NCBI RefSeq assembly: GCF_032854445.1
Contig: NC_088304.1
Span: forward strand, 10,239,704 to 10,303,703
Direction of reading: 5' to 3'
DNA length: 64,000 bases
Origin: Liolophura sinensis
Taxonomy: Eukaryota > Mollusca > Polyplacophora > Chitonida > Chitonidae
Of the stretch, positions 12,311 through 23,615 are shown in pieces. The translations under genes were made by a program, and so were the position numbers. The stretch's first letter is position 1; every line of letters begins with the position of its first letter. The notes below the pieces were generated by a model, which was given only the letters and a program-made list of their open reading frames with translations, ran no database searches and was not told the origin of the DNA.

Positions 12311-12640
12311 TATATGTAAATCAGCCCAATCATCGGCCAAGAGCAAGTATATGCATCAGTAGGCCTATACCAACCATCAACCAACATGGGCTTTCCTGGT
12401 CAATCATAGCAATATGAAAGACTACAGCATACAGAGTATATGCAGAGACGTGACGATAGTGTGACAGCCGGCAATTGGTCACACTTATTACTAGTAAAAT
12501 TCGCCCTCTTTGTCAGTTCAGCTCAGTCAGGGTCTATTTTAACTGTTCATGTATACACTTAAAAATGGCAACATGCACGCACGTTAGCACCATGGTTTAA
12601 GTGGATTTACCTACAAATGCAGTGATATTAGTTGCACTTT
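12311..12640. other. Intergenic DNA with dispersed-repeat copy
   Basis: 12445-12560 (GCCGGCAATTGGTCACACTT, then AACTGTTCATGTATACACTT) belongs to the unnamed repeat also at 6390-6540 and 17190-17360. No gene. Confidence 0.5.
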
Positions 12641-12649
12641 GTGAAACCA

Positions 12650-13140
12650 CATTGAACACAAACCATGCAAAGAGCTAGGATAGCATATAAATGAGGACAT
12701 TATAACGGATTCAAGCAGAGAGAACAGGTCAACAGTCTCATACTTGCATTTGCATACCAGCCGTCAATCATAATAGACGCTCAAGGTCGATAGTAGCAAA
12801 ACAATTTTCCAAAACTGCGTGCAACACAAACCACCAAAGGACTGGGAAAGTATATAAAGTAAGGAATTGGGACGGATTCAGGAAAAGTGCAGCAAGCAAC
12901 AGCCTAACACCTACATAGCGAATGCTGTTTTCCTCTCCGGCCGTACGTGAGAAGGTCTGCCTCGCAAACTGCGGATAGCAGTGGGTTTCGCCCGGGTTGT
13001 TTCCGCCCACCATAATGCTGGTTGCCGTCGTTTAAGTGAAATATTATTGAGTACAGCGTAAAACAAATCAATAAATAAAATAAATAAATAACACCTATAT
13101 TTTCATACCAGCCGACAGCCACAATGGACGCCCCGGGTAA
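12650..13140. repeat. Direct duplication (~130-bp unit), second copy split by SINE
   Basis: Unit 1 (about 12658-12782) runs CACAAACCATGCAAAGAGCT to ATACCAGCCGTCAATCATAATAGACGC. Unit 2 starts near 12822 (CACAAACCACCAAAGGACTG) and ends near 13125 (ATACCAGCCGACAGCCACAATGGACGC), with the SINE at 12914-13088 in between. Confidence 0.8.
12905..13097 (+). mobile_element. SINE family 1, 5'-truncated, with TSD
   Basis: The body from about 12914 (CTCTCCGGCCGTACGTGAGA) to an AATAAATAAAATAAATAAAT tail at 13088 is flanked by TAACACCTA at 12905-12913 and 13089-13097. The head is absent. The insertion lies inside the second copy of a local duplication. Confidence 0.9.
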
Positions 13141-13699
13141 AAAATAGGAAGACCAGTTTCCACACAACTCATTACTCTATTATGAAAAAAAATGTATCCG
13201 TTAAAGAGTACATCGGTTTATAATACTTTGCGAAGATAGCGAAAGCCTGTTTTTATTTCTAAATTCATAATTTTCCATTTTATAATTATCTGAGAAGAGG
13301 CGGCAAAAGTTGAAAAAAATTTTCCAGCAATTATTCGTGATTGATCTCTGTTTGCCTTTATTTTTTTAAATTCTTTCTTTTCTTTTTACACAGGAAACCC
13401 CGGTGGCAAGTGTGTGTGAAATCGATGATAGTATCTAAAACACGCGCACAAAAAGCAAGCAAGTTAAAATTTGTAATCATGGAATAACCACTGAAGGCTG
13501 TCACCTTTTTCACGCTGTTCACGAAGCAATACAATTACCCTCTTTGCCTTGCGGGTCATATTCCAATCTCCACAGTGTTTGTCGATATTGCATGTGTTCA
13601 TACTATCCCCATAAGGGTGTGAAATGAAAATCAGCGTTGTTAACGCCTTAAATAAGAATTTTTCACTTAACAGTGAAGGTCAGTTTTATGTGTGAACGA
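13141..13699. other. Intergenic DNA, nothing recognised
   Basis: AT-rich sequence with T-runs near 13365-13390; no ORF with recognisable content. Confidence 0.5.
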
Positions 13700-13920
13700 A
13701 AGACGAGTGAGCGAGTGAGTGAGTGAGTGAGTGCTGGGGGTTTAACGTCGTACTTAACAAATTTTCAGTCATATGACGCCGAAGGAATCCTTAGAGTGCA
13801 TGTAATGTGCCTCCTTGTTGCAGGACGGATTCCTACCGCTCTTTTATCTAGTGCTGCTTCACTGAGACGCCTTACCGAAGGCAAGTAAGCCACCGTGCCC
13901 GAGTCATTATACTGATACGG
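13700..13920 (-). mobile_element. SINE family 2, reversed copy
   Basis: Begins with the reversed tail (GAGTGAGTGAGTGAGTGCTG, then GGTTTAACGTCGTACTTAAC), then the reversed body ATGTAATGTGCCTCCTTGTTGC, and a GAGACGCCTTACCGAAGGCAAGTAAG box. The same text on the other strand makes up the 3' half of 32032-32324. The head is missing. Confidence 0.8.
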
Positions 13921-14146
13921 GTCAACCAGTGAAAAACGAGTGACCCGGGTAAATATATGTACACCATGTAAGTGGTCTTAACATTATATTCCTGCATAAA
14001 CCAGGATTCTGCTGGTGGACAAAGCATCCCCGGGGTCTGGTCCCTTTGCATTGTTTAAATGTGATTGTATGTTGAATGTGATGACAATACAGCGTACTGA
14101 GTAATTCTAGACCAATGACGTCCAATAAATTGCAATTAACATCACT

Positions 14147-14212
14147 GCATAATGCTGGCCGCCCTCTTGTAAGCAAAATATTCTTATAAAACACCACTCA
14201 AATAAATAATAA
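14147..14212 (+). mobile_element. SINE family 1, tail fragment
   Basis: CATAATGCTGGCCGCCCTCT, TAAGCAAAATATTCTTATAA, then AACACCACTCAAATAAATAA: the last ~65 bp of family 1 with small deletions. Confidence 0.8.
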
Positions 14213-14219
14213 ATTCAAA

Positions 14220-14455
14220 GCCTTCCTGTGGATTGGCCTTGCGATTATTGACCTGGGACGTCCATTTAGGGTGGTATATGAATGCCTGATTCGACACATA
14301 TATATATACACCGCGCAAACGGCCACAGGAGCATCGTAGGCCGCTTGTTGTCTACAAATTCCCTGCCCAAAGCCGTTTGTGAACCCACACTTTGTGTGTC
14401 CTAGAGATGGAAAGACGAGCACCCTCAACCACTAGACCACGGCCTGCTTCCTGGA
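14220..14455 (-). mobile_element. Possible further tRNA-derived SINE
   Basis: On the - strand a tRNA-like head GGCCGTGGTCTAGTGGTTGA (A-box TGGTCTAGTGG) is followed about 50 nt later by GTGGGTTCACAAACGG (B-box-like). The body to 14220 contains the dispersed GCGATTATTGACCTGGGACG box. The joining of head and body into one element is inference. Confidence 0.5.
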
Positions 14456-14459
14456 TAAA

Positions 14460-15010
14460 AGGGCATTATGTTCTAGGCAGCCCCTGGTCGATAATGTCTA
14501 TCGATATCTGATGAAGGCTACCTTCACCGAGAAGATTAGATCTTCTCAAACGAAACCTCTGCGATATGGAGGTGGCTCTGTTATTACATTTCTGATGCAA
14601 CCTGCCCGGGTAATTCTTTTTAAAGAACACACAAGTACAAATAAATGGTTTCGGGTTTCCTCCGTTCAATTGCTAAAAGTTTTGAAGGTACTGTTACCAT
14701 GACAACTGGTTCGAAGAATGAAGCCATGTAATGAGCATATCCAAGACTTTTAGGGGGAGGCAATAACGTGAATTTACGGTTTGGACGCTTGAAGAACTGT
14801 TGTGAACAATATAATGTTTATCCTCTTTAGTTACTGGTTGCTATGGTAACTAAAATAGAGAACAATTAAAATAATTCAATTCTAAAATTTGTTGACGCAA
14901 AATTTAACTGTATCTTATATTTGTCTTGAAGATTTTAGCAAAATCATCGCTCATTGATTCAAGGCATACGTACACCTTTCGTGTAAAGCAAATGTTATGT
15001 TAAGGTATCC
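14460..15010. other. Intergenic DNA, no gene seen
   Basis: A small inverted pair CTTCACCGAGAAGATTAGATCTTCTC lies near 14520-14548 (GAGAAGATTAGATCTTCTC core). Nothing else recognised. Confidence 0.5.
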
Positions 15011-15013
15011 CAC

Positions 15014-15705
15014 TCACCCTATTACAGAGACCCTTTTACAGTGACAGTTCATGTAAAGTATCTAAGTCACTATATTACAGTGACAGTCCGTGTAAAGTAT
15101 CCCAGTAACCCTATTAGAGTGACAGTTCATGTAAAGTATCCAAGTCACTATATTACAGTGACAGTTCGTGTAAAGTATCCCAGTCACCTTATTACAGTGA
15201 CAGTTCGTGTAAAGTATGCAAGTCATCCTATTACAGTGACAGTTCTTGTAAAGTATCCCGGTCACCGTATTAGAGTGACAGTTCGTGTAAAGTATCCCAG
15301 TCACCCTATTATAGTGACAGTTCGTGTAAAGTATCCCAGTCACCCTATTACAGTGACAGTTCGTGTAAAGTATCCCAGTCACCCTATTACAGTCACAGTT
15401 CGTGTAAAGTATCCCAGTCACCCTATTATAGTGACAGTTCGTGTAAAGTATCCCAGCCACCCTATTATAGTGACAGTTCGTGTAAAGTATCCCAGTCACC
15501 CTATTACAGTGACAGTTCGTGTAAAGTATCCCAGTCAACCTATTACAGTGACAGTTCGTGTAAAGTATCCCAGTCACCCTATTACAGTGACAGTTCGTGT
15601 AAAGTATCCCAGTCACCCTATTAGAGTGACAGTTCATGTAAAGTATCCCAGTCACTGTATTATAGTGACAACTCATGGAAAATATCCCAGTCACTATTAT
15701 ACAGA
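15014..15705. repeat. Minisatellite, 39-bp unit, ~18 copies
   Basis: Unit CAGTCACCCTATTACAGTGA + CAGTTCGTGTAAAGTATCC, highly regular from 15110 to 15650 and fading at both ends. 39 is a multiple of three, which leaves a 223-codon frame open on + and a 217-codon frame on -. The + frame begins at GTG with no in-frame ATG seen near its start. Unit differences change amino acids freely, so neither looks selected as protein. Confidence 0.95.
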
Positions 15706-15715
15706 TATATAGCAT

Positions 15716-17570
15716 ATCTAAAATATCACAGTCAGTCTTTTATAATAACAGTTTACAGTCACCCTAGCACGTTGACAATTCACAGTTTTTACAGTTACAG
15801 TTCCTCCAAACGGAAACCGAGGTTTGTTAAGACAGCAGTTTAGCGTTATATAACATCTATACCATCCGGCCAAATGACATTTAAAACATCAATGAAAAAA
15901 GTATAGGTCTAAAGATATTTTTATTCAATTTGCTCTCAAAATATGCAAATAAAACGGGTGAATTTTTAAATGTTAAACAATTCAGTCTTGACATTCGTTC
16001 TTTGGAGTCACACGTGCGCGTGGAGATTGGATTTAAAACTACAGGGAGAGTGCCAAATGAGAAACTTTTTGCAATCTGTTTGATGAATTTACTGACACAA
16101 TTACATAACAATGAATTAAACATGATCAGGATTTTTCCGACAGCCTATCTGATCTATCAATCAGGGGCTTTATAAAGCAGCTCGTTTTTATAATACCCTG
16201 GTTTAGAATTAGAGAACAATAATCAAATCGATTAACTGAGATTAAAATCAGAATTTCTAATTGTGTAAGGGTCAAGGTGGGGAGAATATGAAGAAGTTAC
16301 GTGCCTAATACCTTCAGGGCTATTATAGACGTCATGGCCTAAATGTGCCATTCATGCAATATTTATATTATAGCATTTGACATATAGAAAAAAATCATTT
16401 AAAGGAGAATTCTAGGCAAACAGAACCCTAAGTGAAATTGAAAGATGGTGGACTAAAAGTTTTAAATCCAACGATAAGCACTTTTGGGGTTATCTTAAGG
16501 CACAGGAATACAATTAAAGTAATGCGACATTCGTCGCAGATATCAATTGTGAGCGGGCATCTGGATACATTAAGCTAGACTGAACATGAAAAGGGTGGTT
16601 ACGCTCTGTAGCGATCGATGCCTACAAAGCATGACGTTCTCTACAGACTTTCTCGCCAAGTTGTTCCCACAATAAATTATTGCACACTTTGATATATGTA
16701 CTTGTCCTTTGCAAACTTTATTGGAAGCCAAAAGAAACATTATTTATTGATTTTTTGGATTTGAATTTCTTTAACCCGTGTAATATCCAAACACTGGATT
16801 CTGCGGTGGCCTATTGAATGATGGCCAGTAAAGTTACACCAGGACTTATGTATATCGATCAGACACTTTCCTAGTAATTATCTGGAAATCCAACACATCA
16901 ATATGTAGAGCTTGTCGTGTTAGGTGTCACTTATAACAGGTAATTTCGATAGGGATGAGTGGTTTTTGACGGAAGCTGAATACAGGCGACAAATTAAAAA
17001 TTAGTTTATAGCAGTAACCTCTTCATGCTACAATAAAGTGGATTTCACCTTTTGTGCCTATACTCAAGTACCTTACATTTATTACATGGTAGTCAACCTT
17101 GCAGATATGTAGATTAGAAAAAACATACCAAAGTGCATGTTCGTGAAAAACGAAGGCCTAAGTGTGCATATATTGGAATGTGTTGTAATAAAAGACTAAC
17201 AGTAGGGAAATTAAAACCAGAGCAGCGACAACAATGTGATAGTTGGCAAATGGTCTCACATAACATGTGGAATACGGCCTCTCGTCGGGTTACCGCAGTA
17301 AACGTTTTATTCCAACTGTTCATGTATATGCTTATAACAAGACACACTGAGAAAACCAAAAGCGCTGCCAAGTTACCAGTTTTAACCAATCAGACACGAG
17401 TTATTTTTTTCCACAACCCGAGAGGGTGGCAGGTTCCGCTGACGTCACCTGATCCCCGTTTTGAACTGTTTTCTCGTTAGAAATTAAGATTAAAAATTAA
17501 TGTAGGCCTATAGAGTATACCAAGCACGTTACCACAAAATTGATATGGTCGTTTAGGCCTGTTTCTATTT
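15716..17570. other. Intergenic DNA with one dispersed-repeat copy
   Basis: 17190-17360 is a copy of the unnamed repeat (GATAGTTGGCAAATGGTCTC, GTTTTATTCCAACTGTTCAT). Overlapping opposed ORFs at 15881-16175 have no recognisable content. Otherwise nothing supported. Confidence 0.5.
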
Positions 17571-17785
17571 ATTTATTTAGTTACTTATTTATTTGGTGTT
17601 TTACGCCGTACTCAAGAACATTTCACTTGTATGACGACGGCAATATGACGGGTGGAAACCGGACAGACCACGGGGGAAACCCACGATCATCCGCAGGTTA
17701 CTGACAGACCTTCCCTTGTAAGGCCGGAGAGGAAGCCGCATGAGGTGGACTCACAGCGACAGTATTAGTGAGAGGCTAATGGGTA
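17571..17785 (-). mobile_element. SINE family 1 copy
   Basis: Reversed copy from the ATTTATTTAGTTACTTATTT-type tail through GGTGTTTTACGCCGTACTCA, GGGGGAAACCCACGATCATC and GGCCGGAGAGGAAGCCGCAT to GTATTAGTGAGAGGCTAATG. The head is truncated and the middle slightly deleted. Confidence 0.9.
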
Positions 17786-17879
17786 GGCCTGTTTCTTCCG
17801 AAATAACTAGGGTTAAATTATTTGTTGTCTTTTCTTTTAAATGGAAGCAAATTACACGCCCCGTGGAAGTCATTATATC

Positions 17880-18424
17880 CTTTAAGCATATGTGTTTGTT
17901 TGTTTGTTTGTTTCTCTCAAGCCACGAGAGTTCTCCTCTAGTATCAGGCGGTTATCACTGCTGCCTCATTAACATGTCACGCTCAAGACACCTGGCATGA
18001 CGTCCACTCATTAGAGAGGCCCGCCAGGTACAGACGCGTACATATATGGATACGTAATCACTTTGTACGATCTTTGTGGCGTATGTCTGTTGTGCACAGG
18101 CCTTTCCCGTGCGTATGCAACGGATATCATCCGCCGTACACGTCAGTGCAGATACAAATATCTGGTGAGCTGGTTTTCATTTATTCTGCCATGAATTATA
18201 AAGAACTATTCTTATACTCGTGTTTTCGATTTTGTTAGTAAAATTTCTGGCTGAAAATGACACGTGAAGCATAACTTACTGAAAATCAAAACCTGCACCG
18301 CACTAGAATCTCTAAAAGCAATTGAGTATAAAAAATATACAAGACGTGTATCACAGGAACACATTAATTGGAACGCACATTAATGTGTACCTTGCATATA
18401 TCAGTGTGTACCTACACTTTAAAT
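17880..18424. other. Intergenic DNA, (GTTT)n tract
   Basis: A short TGTTTGTTTGTTTGTTTG tract lies at about 17893-17912. No gene supported. Confidence 0.45.
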
Positions 18425-18620
18425 GTCTGGAGACCTGAGGTCAACCCCTGGTTGGGTAATACCAAAGACATTATAAATGGTACCTGCTACTACCTCGCGT
18501 GGGCTTCAGCACTGAGATGTTAAAACAAGGACACAGGACTGGTTGCCCCGGTGTCAGTATAATGTGACTGGGTGGGGTCTCATATCTGGTGTCTTTAGCA
18601 TGGTACTCAAGTTACGGTTC
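18425..18620 (+). mobile_element. SINE family 3 copy
   Basis: A B-box-like GAGGTCAACCCCTGG is followed by ATACCAAAGACATTATAAAT, GGCTTCAGCACTGAGATGTT, GGACTGGTTGCCCCGGTGTC, AGTATAATGTGACTGGGTGG and CATATCTGGTGTCTTTAGCA. The same order is seen at 59335-59535. A second tRNA-like B-box (GGTTCAATTCCGGG, - strand) lies just downstream near 18747 and may belong to another insertion. Confidence 0.75.
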
Positions 18621-18789
18621 TGGTATGTGTAGTAAGGGGCCATGCGAAAGCCTTACCACGCATGACCAGCTCATTCGCCTTGTGCTGGGCGCGAACACGG
18701 CCGATAAGCAGCAAGAGAGTAAAATCTTATATTATGACCAGGCCCGGAATTGAACCCGTGTCTGTCGCTTTCAAGGTGGATGCTGTATA

Positions 18790-20029
18790 TAATCCAACTG
18801 GCGGCTTTGAAGTGAAAGAAAACAAATGACTGATAAATATAAAATAATGGATGACTTTTTACCTTATGGCTCGCAGAATAAAGTTCCCGGCCGCGGGCTT
18901 CCTCGTTAGTCAAAGTCAGATTACATGATATACAGTTATGTGTATCCCCATCATTTGTCACATTCGTACTTGTATTTCCAAATCCCTGCCTTGGAATTTA
19001 CTCGGCTCGAGTCCATTTCCTAATATGTGTCCTAAAGTGGCAACGTCAGGCTTCTGTGCCGTATTTGCCGGCGAAACAAATATCACGGGTTCCTTTTCTC
19101 GACATTGTTTTTATCGGGGCGAACCGTCCATTCTCAGGCTTTGAAATGACCCATAGTCTTCCTCTTCAGAAATGGCAAACTTCGGCTGCGTTTTCCCGCG
19201 AGTGTCTGAATCGATTGAAATGCACGAACAGTTACGTCAATCTCAATGGATTCCTTTAGCATCAATACTGTAGCGTCTCATTATTCCGAGGACGTGGATA
19301 CATAGCTGACAACCAGTCCTCTGCGAGGTCAGCGTGAATGAATGAACTCATTCGATTTAGCAATCAGAGAGAGCAGGGCATATACGTTAATTACCAATAC
19401 GAATGTCTGTAATACAATTCCAGAAGGGCTAACTATGCTCTTACAAAGCCAGATACAAATAAAGATCATCAACATAAAATAAACATCATTCACCAAATAA
19501 CGGATTACATAACGTTAAGTTATGAATACATTAACTTTCTTGGTCACTGTTTGTTTCCAAATACACTCTTTCATTTTGCCATTCAGTTTATGGAACATGA
19601 AAGACTCCATTCGTCTTGCCAATTTATGCCTCCATGCTTATATAGATTCACAAGTGAATAAATGTACAAATAATTGTTTAAAGCTCAATTATGGTTGAAG
19701 CAACACGCTAACTCAATTATGTCACCTTTCTAGGCATATCATCAAATTAGCGCAATAAACGTGTTCGTTATCTGCGCAAAGAGACAAAACCATAACATGC
19801 TCTTCGATGAATGGGGTCGCGCTTTCGAATTCAGCTCTGGTGCCAAATGTATTTTTATTTATTTTTTTTTTGGGGGGGATATAATTTTATGACAGCGATC
19901 TGTTTTACGGTCAAGTGTGAATTCCCTGATTGTTCTGTTATAAAGCACCTCAAAATGGTCGTATGTTGTCATTTCAGGACCCGAATGTCCATAACAGATG
20001 CGTGTTATGAATAAGTAATATTTATTTAT
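18790..20029. other. Intergenic DNA, no gene seen
   Basis: Several ORFs of 67-68 codons without recognisable content; AT-rich. A homopolymer pair T/G lies near 19860-19878. Confidence 0.5.
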
Positions 20030-20192
20030 TTATTTACCTATTTATTTATATATTTACTTATTTTTTATTTGATATGTGTTTTACGCCATACTCCGGAATA
20101 TTTCATTTATACGACGTCGGCCAGCACTATGCTGGGTGCATACCACGACAATCTGCAGTTTACTGCAAGACCTTCACATGTACGACCTGACA
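20030..20192 (-). mobile_element. SINE family 1, truncated
   Basis: Reversed tail (TTTATTTATTTACCTATTTA) then TGTGTTTTACGCCATACTCC, CGACGTCGGCCAGCACTATG and TACTGCAAGACCTTCACATG. The promoter half is absent. Confidence 0.85.
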
Positions 20193-21159
20193 TAAATAAG
20201 TATCGACTTCTTCAAGCGACAGTATATCTATATATAGCCTATTTACTGCGGTTATGTTGCATGCTGCGTAAGCCGCACAGAGCGATTCCCTGATGTGCAC
20301 TGAATTATTAAGATACCTAGTGTGCAGATTTCTAAGCAACCAGGAGATTTTGTTGAGGTTGGTTTATATCACGACCAACAAGGTATAATAGAGCTATCCA
20401 ATGATGATTCGAAAAGCCCAGAAATATTTTCTGGGTTCAAAAACATCCCAGTATCCCACTGAGCTATACGGGAAGACTTTTTAGACGACGTTTGTTGCGA
20501 CGTCAATCTTTTGTCCAACCGCTCATAAGAATGTCATGTACGAAGGGCCCATTCGTTTCTGATCAATGTGAAATTTATATTGTAACGGTTTCGTTCTTCA
20601 CCTTTATTTCAAATACACCAAATGCTGTCAGTGTGAGAAAAGGCTGAGCGGCGTCATATTTCTCTTAGGCACAAATATGAACAGCAAAACAGAGTTTGTA
20701 CTAAGGTGAACTGGTGGGTCTAATTTGTGGCATTCTGATAACGAACATTTTGGAAATCTCGAGGCCTGGTTATGATTCTTGAAAAAGAATCGATAGTTGC
20801 TACATTACTGCAAACACGTTTAAGTAGGAGAAACAACTCGCAACAGTCTATTCTTGATGAGAATCGACAAGGCCCGGAAGTTGCTCGTCGTTTTCCACTA
20901 CATAATTAAGCATAATGGAATCGATATACAGGGATCAGGCCTCCCATTCGCAGAATCCTGGCTTATACAGGGGACACAAGATAGGCTATAAAAGACAAAT
21001 AGGCTTACACGCATTTTCCCAAAAGCCTACTCACACAACCTAGCCATTTCGTTGTCCATTTCGTTGACCAATGAAATGGCTAGACAAAGTTTGAATTTTT
21101 TTCCAATATAACTGCATTCAACCGATTATGGATGCTTGGCAACATATATGGCGATTATT

Positions 21160-21360
21160 TGTTTATTTATTTATTTGATTGGTGTTTTATGCCGTACTCA
21201 AGAATATTTCACCCAAACGACGGCGGGTAGAGCAGGGTAAAAACTCACCACCATTCTCAGGTTGCTGACAGGCCTTCCCACGTACGGCCGGAGAGGAAGC
21301 TAGCATGAGCTGGACTTGAACTCTGAACGACTGCATTGTTGACATGCTTCTGGATGATAT
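21160..21360 (-). mobile_element. SINE family 1 copy
   Basis: Reversed: TTTATTTATTTATTTGATTG, GTGTTTTATGCCGTACTCAA, a deletion through the GGTGGGTGGAAACC box, CCACGTACGGCCGGAGAGGA and AGCATGAGCTGGACTTGAAC. The head is truncated near 21360. Confidence 0.9.
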
Positions 21361-21504
21361 CCACGCGCTAGCGTGCTTCCCCCTCAGCCAACGGCGATTA
21401 TAATATGGGCGTTCGTCTGTTCTACGGGAAACAGAAGTTCTCGGACAACAAGTAAATGTAAACAATAGGTCGAGTGATAAATCACGTAACCATGCTATAA
21501 CTAT

Positions 21505-21735
21505 TTCCTATGCCCTCTCCGGCCGTTCGTGGTGAGTCATATGACTGCATCAGAAATGGCTGCGACAACATGCACGGATCAAAGCTAGCGAGACCTGCGC
21601 TTACTCACATGGGGCCAATTTTCTCACCAATGCGGTCGTTGTGAGTTCAAGTCCAGCTCATGCTGGCTTCCTCACCGGCCTTACGTGGCATACGGCCTAA
21701 AACACATTTCATTTCACTTAATCGCCGTATAAATA
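21505..21735 (+). mobile_element. SINE family 1 fragments
   Basis: CCCTCTCCGGCCGTTCGTGG near 21513 is a small piece. 21625-21705 holds TCTCACCAATGCGGTCGTTG, GAGTTCAAGTCCAGCTCATG and CTTCCTCACCGGCCTTACGT (B-box region). Both are rearranged relics. Confidence 0.7.
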
Positions 21736-21739
21736 GAAA

Positions 21740-22724
21740 ACAAAGTTTTCACATACATTATATTAGCTTTCAGTGAGAGTAAGGTTACGAAGAATTTGTT
21801 CAAGGATCAGGAGCCCTTGACAGGGACACATGCAACTATATAAGATAACGTAAATGATGCCCAATATGTTATGCACAATATTAAAGGTACCGTTGGATTA
21901 AACGCAGAGGCCATATCTGCCTAATATCCTAAGATTTAGGTGAAACACAGCTACAATTAAAATGTTTTACTCTAGGAAGTTTAAAATGTGTACCCTGATT
22001 CTTTACTGTGGAACAATGTATACCAACCACAATTTGAATTCTTTCTTGTTCTCAGTTTGGCTTATTAGCCCTTGCAGTTTATAACTTAAGTCTTAAGCTG
22101 GACCTCGGGCCCACATTTTACATTAAACGCATACGGCTACAACTAAAATATTTGGCTCTATGAAGTTTAAAATTTATACACTGACTCTCTACAGCAGTAA
22201 AATGTTCCCACCACCATCTGAATTTTTTACTCTTGTGAGCCTGGGTTTTGAAATGTTTGCAATTTGTGACGCTATTTAACAAGTTTATGGTCTGTTACAG
22301 TCTAGATCTTCAATTGCAGAATTTATTGACTTTAGACACAATTTATGATAACATGTTCTTCTAAAAAAAACACTTAATTTTTGATGTATGAATTCATGTG
22401 GAGTTGACGATGTGGAGCAATAAAATGGTTTGTGGAGATTGTAGTATAGAGTTTTAGTTGGGTATCATATCAGTCACCAAAAAAATGCTTCTGGAATTGA
22501 CAGGGACTTTTGCCACATTATGCAAGAATTTATGGACATGGACTATATTTAGGAAATTAATTTAAAATTTTAGTTCCGTCAGTATGAGATCAGTATTTTT
22601 GGAGAAGGGATATAGTGGTTACAATTCAGTTGAAAATTTAGGCCCATAATGAATTAGCATATTATATAGGTATGGATATAGCATGGAATAAAGAATAAGG
22701 AGAGTTTTTTTTTTAATAACACGC
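21740..22724. repeat. Intergenic DNA with ~190-bp direct duplication
   Basis: About 21935-22085 and 22128-22260 are diverged copies: AGCTACAATTAAAATGTTTT / GGCTACAACTAAAATATTTG, GGAAGTTTAAAATGTGTACC / TGAAGTTTAAAATTTATACA, and CCACAATTTGAATTCTTTCT / CCACCATCTGAATTTTTTAC. No coding content recognised. Confidence 0.6.
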
Positions 22725-22983
22725 AATATGCTGAATTCGTGCCAGCGCGGCACAATGACCCAGGAGCCTCTTACAATGCGCTCGCCCTAAGCTCAAACTC
22801 AGCTCATGCCGACTTCCTCTCTGGTCGTGCACGCGGGAAGTCTGTCAGCAAGGTGCGAATGGTCGTGGGTTTCCCCCGCGTTCTGCCCCGTTTCCTCCCA
22901 ACATAATGCTGGTGGTGTAAGCGAATTATTCTTGAGTAGGCCTACGGCATTAAACGCCATTCAAATAAATAAATACGCTGAAT
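22725..22983 (+). mobile_element. SINE family 1, near full length, with TSD
   Basis: Body 22737-22971, flanked by AATATGCTGAAT (22725-22736) and AATACGCTGAAT (22972-22983), a 12-bp duplication with one mismatch. It carries GCACAATGACCCAGGAGCCT, TGGTCGTGGGTTTCCCCCGC, CATTAAACGCCATTCAAATA. The A-box end is missing. Confidence 0.9.
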
Positions 22984-22984
22984 A

Positions 22985-23500
22985 AAGCCGATATTTCTAC
23001 TATAATTTGCTACATTTGTGATTTATATATGAGACACCAAGAAAAATATATCGATAAAAATAATTTCAATAAAATTAATATTAGATATTTGTATTTTTTC
23101 CGCCTTAATTAAGAGTTTTGTCAGGAAGATCGGATAGAAGCGCTATATTCTAGTAGCTTTTGCAATCTTTTTTTCTGCAGTTCTTTTGTTTTCCCAATAT
23201 TTAATGAGAGATTATTTTCATATAGGCCTAGCCAATCTTACACTTTTATAAGTTCACGTGTCACAGTATTTATGTTTTCGTTAATATTTACTGACGAATA
23301 TTAAAGAGCAGGTATCAAGAGCTCTGGTTCAACTGAACAGAGCAGAAGAAGAAATAACATTATCACCGGTATACCGGTATAAATTAGAAAATTAGAAAGA
23401 GTACTGGAATAATCAAATCAAATCAATCACATAAATAAATAGATAAATAAATAAATGAACAAACAAAGCTGTGGCCATTCGGCCAACAGCCCGGGCTTAC
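22985..23500. other. AT-rich DNA upstream of SYNRG
   Basis: Contains (AAAT/AATA) tracts near 23430-23458. No CpG-rich promoter island, TATA box or initiator can be supported from sequence alone. The promoter probably lies between here and 23600. Confidence 0.4.
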
Positions 23501-23601
23501 TTTTGTCGCCATCGTTCACTTGTTGCGATTATGTCCGGTGTTCGCTTTTTAGATTTTCAACCCACCTTCAGGCTACAAATACATTTTTAGGTCAACCCAA
23601 A

Positions 23602-23615
23602 ATGGCTGACAAAAG
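23602..23615 (+). CDS. SYNRG: SYNRG exon 1 (coding part), proposed start
   Basis: ATG in strong context (cccaaaATGG) encodes MADK plus two bases of an Arg codon, then the donor AG|GTGGGT. Phase 2 fits exon 2 exactly, giving MADKRNMGLPGF. Chosen because exon 2 has a clear acceptor and so needs an upstream exon, and this is the best matching short exon. If wrong, translation could begin at the ATG in exon 2 (25602). The 5'UTR probably covers some of 23500-23601. Confidence 0.55.

Noticed and set aside
15014-15715. CRISPR-like regular array or a repetitive protein gene (223 and 217 codons on opposite strands)
   Set aside because: Units are contiguous with no unique spacers. Both strands are open only because the 39-bp period is a multiple of three, and the + frame lacks an ATG start.
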